DNA of 64,000 nucleotides, from assembly GCA_910579615.1 (NCBI GenBank), contig CAJTUA010000016.1, forward strand, positions 1 to 64,000. Reading direction: 5' to 3'. The notes beneath the pieces were generated by a model. The model did no database searches. It was given only the letters and a program-made list of their open reading frames with translations, and was not told the DNA's origin. Position 1 is the stretch's first letter. Every line of letters starts with the position of its first letter. This DNA comes from an uncultured Lachnospiraceae bacterium. GTDB lineage: Bacteria > Bacillota > Clostridia > Lachnospirales > Lachnospiraceae. A program made the position numbers and the translations under genes. This document shows positions 59,443-64,000 of this stretch, piece by piece.

Positions 59443-59691
59443 TTAAATTTCCGATGCTTGCATGGCATAATGGGGTTCAACATATATCAATCCATTTGAT
59501 TCGTCTTTCGTATCATAGAGGTAAGCAAAAAACACCGAAAATGCTATAGTAACTGGTATTATTCCCATCCACAACAATCTGGCATTTTCTCTTCGCTCCG
59601 TCCATGTTTCTAATACACATCCGGGCAGATAAATTTTACGTCTGCGGGAATCTAGGCTTCCACCAACTCCGGACTGTGTAACGTACCGCAT
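59443..59691 (-). pseudogene. Remnant of a BspA-like leucine-rich repeat gene
   Basis: The longest frame gives 82 residues without family features, but in another frame the DNA around 59530-59580 encodes VVDGNNTSYYSI, nearly the same as VVDGNNTNYYSI in the intact gene at 60210-61622, and the base sequence ATTATTCCCATCCACAACAA is shared exactly. The frame shifts and ends soon after. It is a decayed paralogue or partial duplication of its neighbour. The region 59692-60122 holds no recognisable gene. Confidence 0.6.
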
Positions 59692-60122
59692 AAAATCAGC
59701 TCCATACTTTTTTATTGTAAAGACGGATGTTTTTTTGTATAATTGAAGTCAGGATAGGCTATATCATATCATCTGCTACGGATTTTTAGAAATTGAGGTG
59801 ATAAGGCGCAGAATGATACAGAGCTGACAGGCGGGATTTATAACGATTTAGGTTTTCTTATCAAAGGAATTTTTTGACGGAGTTGATACTGATGTGATTA
59901 AAAGGTTAATGTTCTTTGCGAGAGTGATACGGACAGCATAATCAATCCGTAGGAAAACAATTTATTTTCAGAATAACAGCATAAAGGTGTATGGAACAGT
60001 ATAATTCTGCGTCTTTTTTGCGTCCAAAAGGAGGAACATGAGCGGGGATATTTAGACCATTACCACAGGGCAGAAATCACTCTGCTTACATTTTTAAATA
60101 ACCTGCCTTCCTTTAAAACCGT

Positions 60123-60168
60123 CTTTGTTCCCCGCCTTACCAAAAGTTTTCCAAGGCGGGGAACAAAG
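60123..60168. terminator. Perfect 16-base inverted repeat after the BspA-like gene
   Basis: CTTTGTTCCCCGCCTT (60123-60138) and AAGGCGGGGAACAAAG (60153-60168) pair perfectly around a 14-base loop, downstream of the leftward BspA-like gene. Its arm resembles that of the hairpin at 61659-61689 (CTTTGTTCCGCCCT). Confidence 0.65.
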
Positions 60169-60209
60169 TTACTTCACTTTTCTGCATACTTGGTCATCAA
60201 TGGTATCCT

Positions 60210-61622
60210 TCACTCATTCCGGTACTTTATCCCCTTCTCAATCGCATAAGCCTCTGCGGCAGAACCTTTCGGGGTAATGATGGTGAAGTTGTTCTTCGAC
60301 ATATCATCTGGTTCCAATATATAAAATGGACCTCCACAACCAATATCTTCTAATATAGTTACGCTTGCCGGAATTGTAATCTCCACCTCGTTTTTCATCT
60401 GCTCAAATGCCAACTCGCCGATTTCAGTCACGGAATCCGGCAGGACAATCTTCTTTAAATATTGTGCTCCTGAAAATGCCTTTCCTTCTATTCGTTCAAC
60501 CCCATCTGGAACATAGTAGACCTCACCTTCTTTTGCTTTTGGATAGGAAAGCAATGTGTGCTTGCCCGCTGTCATGCCATAATAAGAACCGGAAATTTCA
60601 ATCCAATCATGTTGAAAATCGTCTTCTGCATAGTAAGGATATGCAAATAAAACATCAGAAATACTATAATAGTTGGTATTATTCCCATCCACAACAAACC
60701 GGACATTTTCCCCACGTAAAATGCCGAATAGATAGGGTTCTGCTATGGAATTATAGCAAAGGAACTTTATACTTGCAGGAATCCGGACTTCGCCCAACTC
60801 TTTATCGGTCAATCCGTTGCTTACCAACAGTTTTACACTTTCTGGCACATGGATTCTTTTATAGTTGTTGTTATAGTGGTCTATCAATTGTGTTTCTTCC
60901 AAATAAATCAATTCATCCAGATTTCCCCTAACATAGGGTTCAATGCTTGCTGGACACTGTAACATCTTTAGTTGTGTGAAACCGAATGAGGATAGATAAA
61001 ACAGGGGGGATTCGAGGTTATCATCCGTACAAATCCACACAACCTTTTCCCCATCAACGCTATCCGGAATCCGCAGCATGCTGCACTGTTCGTAAAGATA
61101 GCGGTATTCGGATTTTAATACAATCTGAATCCCCTGCTTTGAATCCCTGTTTGTGGTTTCTGTTATGGTATACCACTCCCTCGGGATTTCCGGGAGGACA
61201 GGCACTGCTTTTACCGTGAGGTTGGTTTTTTGTTTTAATTTGTTCACACTATCCCACATTGTGATGGTTGTTGTCCCCACAGAAAACGCGGTCAGCTCCC
61301 CGGTTACCTTATTGATGCCTGCGACCTCCGGGTTTGAGGAATACCAACGGATTTTTACGCTATCCCGTCGGTTTTCCACCACGGTATAACGGTGATGGTC
61401 ACCCACCCAAAGTTCACTGACCCCGTTTGCAATCTTGGTATATGGTTCTTCTGTAGTGTTGAAATGGTGGATGATGGTGGTGTTCTTTGGCGGCGTAAAC
61501 CCGTCCACGATATCGTCAATAGTGGTGGCATTGATGTTTATTGCTGTGTGTAAAAAAACAAAAAAAACAGTCAAAATAAAGTATAAAAATCTTTTTTTAT
61601 AAGACTTTATTATGTTATGCAT
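60210..61622 (-). CDS. BspA-like surface protein with BIG2 domain and leucine-rich repeats
   Basis: Secreted protein of 470 residues. A basic start and hydrophobic core form a signal peptide (to about residue 32). Residues about 70-145 match a bacterial Ig-like BIG2 domain (RWYSSNPEVAGINKVTGEL, FSVGTTTITMWD). From about 200 onward come LRR_5-type repeats (LKMLQCPASIEPYVRG, VERIEGKAFSGAQYLKKIVL, SVTEIGELAFEQM). No cell-wall sorting motif is visible. Such proteins are typical adhesins of gut Firmicutes. GGGGTGAATTATA precedes the ATG. It follows the subtilisin-like protease gene by about 75 bases. Confidence 0.85.
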   Translation of the reverse strand: MHNIIKSYKKRFLYFILTVFFVFLHTAININATTIDDIVDGFTPPKNTTIIHHFNTTEEPYTKIANGVSELWVGDHHRYTVVENRRDSVKIRWYSSNPEVAGINKVTGELTAFSVGTTTITMWDSVNKLKQKTNLTVKAVPVLPEIPREWYTITETTNRDSKQGIQIVLKSEYRYLYEQCSMLRIPDSVDGEKVVWICTDDNLESPLFYLSSFGFTQLKMLQCPASIEPYVRGNLDELIYLEETQLIDHYNNNYKRIHVPESVKLLVSNGLTDKELGEVRIPASIKFLCYNSIAEPYLFGILRGENVRFVVDGNNTNYYSISDVLFAYPYYAEDDFQHDWIEISGSYYGMTAGKHTLLSYPKAKEGEVYYVPDGVERIEGKAFSGAQYLKKIVLPDSVTEIGELAFEQMKNEVEITIPASVTILEDIGCGGPFYILEPDDMSKNNFTIITPKGSAAEAYAIEKGIKYRNE

Positions 61623-61658
61623 TATAATTCACCCCACTTTTAAAATTTCTTCACTTTG

Positions 61659-61689
61659 TTCCGCCCTGATAAATTTTATCAGGGCGGAA
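61659..61689. terminator. Hairpin between protease and BspA-like genes
   Basis: TTCCGCCCTGAT (61659-61670) and ATCAGGGCGGAA (61678-61689) pair perfectly around a 7-base loop, with further A/T pairing possible inside. There is no strong T-run on the minus strand, so it may attenuate rather than stop transcription from the protease gene. Confidence 0.6.
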
Positions 61690-61698
61690 TGGCTCATC

Positions 61699-63852
61699 TT
61701 AACGTACCACCAGTGTCGAATAGGTTGACCAATTCTCTCCGGCTTTCAGCTTCCAGCCCAGTTCTTCATATAACATTTTCAGTGCATTTAAACGAATCCC
61801 ATAAGATTTTCCGCTATATACGCCAGGTAAAAATAATTCTTCATTCAAAGCTGTGTTATTTGCAAAACTCTTTAAAATAAAATTTACGGTGTAGTTTGTT
61901 CCGATGCTATACCTGCTTTTGTAAAATAAAGGGTTGTCCTCATATTGCCTTGCGTATTTTTTAGCTTCAATGGTAAACCGACGTATGTCCTTAAATTCCA
62001 TCATTCCTTTTTCTACCCCGAGAGCAAAACACTCCCAGTATTTATGTCCACACTTCTCCGCATCGTTGTCATCCAATGAATTATAGGTTTTTTCTTCCAC
62101 CTTTTTTAAGGAGCACGCAACCCCAGACTTAAAATGGTTTTTGTTAATGTAGCTTCCTGTTATCGGGTTGTCCACTTCTTCTTCAACGGCGTTTGTCACA
62201 AGGCTTGTTGGCACCATGGAACGGTGTGCATAAACATCCCCTGCAAGATGCAGTGCAGCTCCTAAAACTTTATATATATTTGAATCTACACTTGTTTGGT
62301 CCGTAATGTCGTCTACTCCCTTTATGTTATTTACAGCTATCAAATCCTTCACCTTATCAACAAGTTCACTATCAACTTCAACTTTTTTCATACGTTCTGC
62401 CACATCACTTACGATTTGTTTTTGCTGGGCGACTGTAAGGCTTTTCCCTTTGTTTTTCCGTAATTCACGCGTAACCTCATACAAGAAAACGACATGATTT
62501 ACATAATTTGTTGTTTTTCGCTGTGAAGAACTCCCAAAATTTTTTCCGCCGTGAAGATGTGGAATAATACCCGCCTGAAATCCGTATTCACCATCCACAT
62601 AATCTGAGGTCTTTATCATTAAAGTCAGATACTTTGTCGGATACACCGTGGAAGAAATCCCGCTCCCCTGGTTGATGGAACCTGCATGCTCATTATGAAG
62701 CCAGCTCCCAACCACATACCCCGGCTCGTCCCCCGCAACATATGGTGCAAGGTTCTCCGCAATCCCCGCATACTCAAACACACCCGGCACGTAGCTCTCC
62801 TCAAACGCATCATAAATCTCAAACGCGCGGCGCACATCCAAAAGCCCGTTCCCATACTCTGTCTCCGTACCCAGACTGCCGTTTGCGGACGCATTTAACA
62901 ACTGGCGGATGAAATCGCTGCTCTTTGACATGTCCTTCGCCCAGAGCACTGCCGCAGCCCCCGCAACCTGCGGCGCGGCAAGGCTGGTTCCGTTCAGCGC
63001 CGTGACACCGCCATAAAAACTGTCCGTCAGGACACATTCGCCTGGTGCAACCAGCTCCAGCGCATCACCCGTGGGAGAAAAATCTGCGCGTGCCCCCTGA
63101 TAATTGGTTGCCCCCACCGCAACCACTTCCGGGTAGGCGGCAGGGTATTCCACGCAGATGCCGTTCCCTGCAGCTGCAACCATCAGGATATCCGCCTCTG
63201 CCGCGGCCTGTACTGCCTGGTGCAGTGCGTAGGAATTTACATCCGTACCAAAGCTCATGTTGATGATATGGATATCATGGTCAATTGCCCAGTAGATGCC
63301 CCCAATGATGCGGCTGATTGGGGCTTCATTGGTCAGGTCAAATACCCGGACTGAATACATGGTAACATCCGGTGCAACGCCGATAATCCCCTCATCGTCG
63401 ATATTCCCTGCAAGCAGCCCCGCAACCGCCGTGCCATGCCCGGTTGCGTCCTGGTTATAGACGATGGTATCCTGCTCTGTGGAAACCAGGTTGACATATT
63501 CCGCCACATCCAAATCCTCGCAGACACTCATGCCTGAATCGAGGACAGCCACGCGCACCACGCTTTCATCGGTGGCATACGCCATAAGCTCATCCGGCGT
63601 TGCATGGATTGCAGCCAGGTTCCACTCATATTCCTGCGCTTTCACCAAATCCTCCAGGTGGACGGTGGCATCCAAGTCCCCGTTCCCCCCTGTTTCGGAC
63701 ATCGCCCTTACGATAACATCCCTCTCCACCGAGACAACGCATTCATCCTGTGCAAGTTCTGCCGCTTCCTCCTCTGTCATGGACAATACGACATAATTCC
63801 GGTTCCCGGTGGTTTCCACAACTTCCATGCCCTCCGCCGTGAAATGCTGCAC
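61699..63852 (-). CDS. Subtilisin-like (S8) serine protease, body of a gene interrupted by an amber codon
   Basis: Residues numbered from the first ATG after the interruption (717 codons). Residues 1-50 are the rest of an I9-type propeptide (NYVVLSMTEEEAAELAQDE). The S8 triad is complete: Asp105 in VAVLDSG, His139 in TGHGTAVAG and Ser near 287 in NGTSLAAPQVAG; the oxyanion Asn is in AAAGNGI. A C-terminal region of about 330 residues has the metal-ligand-like LHLAGDVYAHRSM (near 560) that recalls zinc-dependent phospholipase C-like folds. Upstream in the same frame the propeptide start and signal peptide continue, but behind TAG at 63903-63901. It is likely an extracellular protease whose export is blocked or rare unless the stop is read through. 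Confidence 0.82.
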   Translation of the reverse strand: MQHFTAEGMEVVETTGNRNYVVLSMTEEEAAELAQDECVVSVERDVIVRAMSETGGNGDLDATVHLEDLVKAQEYEWNLAAIHATPDELMAYATDESVVRVAVLDSGMSVCEDLDVAEYVNLVSTEQDTIVYNQDATGHGTAVAGLLAGNIDDEGIIGVAPDVTMYSVRVFDLTNEAPISRIIGGIYWAIDHDIHIINMSFGTDVNSYALHQAVQAAAEADILMVAAAGNGICVEYPAAYPEVVAVGATNYQGARADFSPTGDALELVAPGECVLTDSFYGGVTALNGTSLAAPQVAGAAAVLWAKDMSKSSDFIRQLLNASANGSLGTETEYGNGLLDVRRAFEIYDAFEESYVPGVFEYAGIAENLAPYVAGDEPGYVVGSWLHNEHAGSINQGSGISSTVYPTKYLTLMIKTSDYVDGEYGFQAGIIPHLHGGKNFGSSSQRKTTNYVNHVVFLYEVTRELRKNKGKSLTVAQQKQIVSDVAERMKKVEVDSELVDKVKDLIAVNNIKGVDDITDQTSVDSNIYKVLGAALHLAGDVYAHRSMVPTSLVTNAVEEEVDNPITGSYINKNHFKSGVACSLKKVEEKTYNSLDDNDAEKCGHKYWECFALGVEKGMMEFKDIRRFTIEAKKYARQYEDNPLFYKSRYSIGTNYTVNFILKSFANNTALNEELFLPGVYSGKSYGIRLNALKMLYEELGWKLKAGENWSTYSTLVVR

Positions 63853-64000
63853 TGCCGGGAAAACATCGTCACGAACAACAACGATGTAATTGTCTGTTCC
63901 CTAGGTGTCCGGGGTTTCCGCTTTGACAGCGGTCGCTGGCGTAAGCAGCGAACCTGCCATGGCAAGGCTTGTTGCACCTGCCAAAAGTCTCCTGAAATCC
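63853..64000 (-). pseudogene. 5' part of the S8 protease gene with in-frame TAG; runs off the window
   Basis: Read in the protease frame this stretch encodes a signal peptide (RRLLAGATSLAMAGSLLTPA, then TAVKAETPDT), a TAG codon at 63903-63901, and then GTDNYIVVVRDDVFPAV, the beginning of the I9 propeptide. Both sides are exactly in frame, so a single CAG-to-TAG change would explain it. The start codon lies beyond base 64000. Confidence 0.75.

Noticed and set aside
59852..59941. Short frame KEFFDGVDTDVIKRLMFFAR in the gap before the BspA-like gene
   Set aside because: Fewer than 30 codons between stops, no start with ribosome site and no recognised family.

Overview
The window looks like chromosome from a Gram-positive anaerobe of the Clostridia, most likely a gut Lachnospiraceae. 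This is inferred from AGGAGG-type ribosome sites, lipoprotein signal peptides on every solute-binding protein, the absence of outer-membrane genes, and gene families typical of that group: LplB/YtcP-type sugar permeases, DUF3842, DUF6273, BspA-like leucine-rich proteins and PDDEXK-linked AAA ATPases. I saw no rRNA or tRNA gene, CRISPR array or intact transposase.

Region 1 (1-12.75 kb) is a fructan/sucrose locus. A LacI-family repressor is divergent from two sugar ABC permeases, a solute-binding lipoprotein, an intracellular GH32 beta-fructosidase, a fructokinase, a surface GH32 lipoprotein with a LamG domain, and a lipoprotein with three carbohydrate-binding-like repeats. Two LacI-type palindromes flank the promoters. 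Together they describe surface binding and cleavage of fructan, import, intracellular hydrolysis and phosphorylation of fructose.

Region 2 (12.75-24.7 kb) holds an XRE-methyltransferase fusion, a double-MerR regulator, an esterase, an APH-like kinase, a GNAT acetyltransferase, a GH2 beta-galactosidase, a nucleoside phosphorylase and two P-loop ATPases of the AAA/PDDEXK and AAA/DUF4143 types.

Region 3 (24.9-29 kb) is a visibly AT-rich cassette. It encodes a small SHOCT-like protein, a Pro/Thr-stalked membrane-anchored DUF6273 surface protein, a TolR/ExbD-like protein, a minimal TolQ/ExbB-like channel protein and a second TolR/MotB-like protein with a coiled coil. It reads as an ion-driven envelope machine in a monoderm and is my best candidate for an undescribed system. 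It is followed by the wreckage of a tandem ABC exporter pair (29.2-29.8 kb).

Region 4 (29.8-42.4 kb) carries DUF3842, a five-gene peptide/nickel-type ABC transporter behind a structured leader with a terminator, a MATE efflux gene damaged by a deletion that joins it to a cytidylate-kinase-like fragment (with an apparently intact leader-peptide attenuator), an XRE-regulated ABC efflux operon, and a cysteine desulfidase family gene with an internal 33-bp minisatellite.

Region 5 (42.5-64 kb) has a chemotaxis receptor, a small lipoprotein, a class C beta-lactamase-like hydrolase, a UvrA-like ATPase, a DUF308 membrane protein, a LytTR regulator and a soluble histidine kinase split by an antisense ATPase gene, a heterodimeric ABC exporter, a solute-binding lipoprotein coupled to a small upstream ORF, BspA-like proteins (one a remnant) and a subtilisin-like protease whose signal-peptide region is cut off by an in-frame amber codon at the window edge.

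Two dispersed hairpin families cut across these regions. One is a terminator-like palindrome at 12.9, 23.1 and 56.9 kb. The other is a covarying three-helix element at 16.5, 38.6 and 39.9 kb (two copies) that always ends just before the ribosome site of the next gene.
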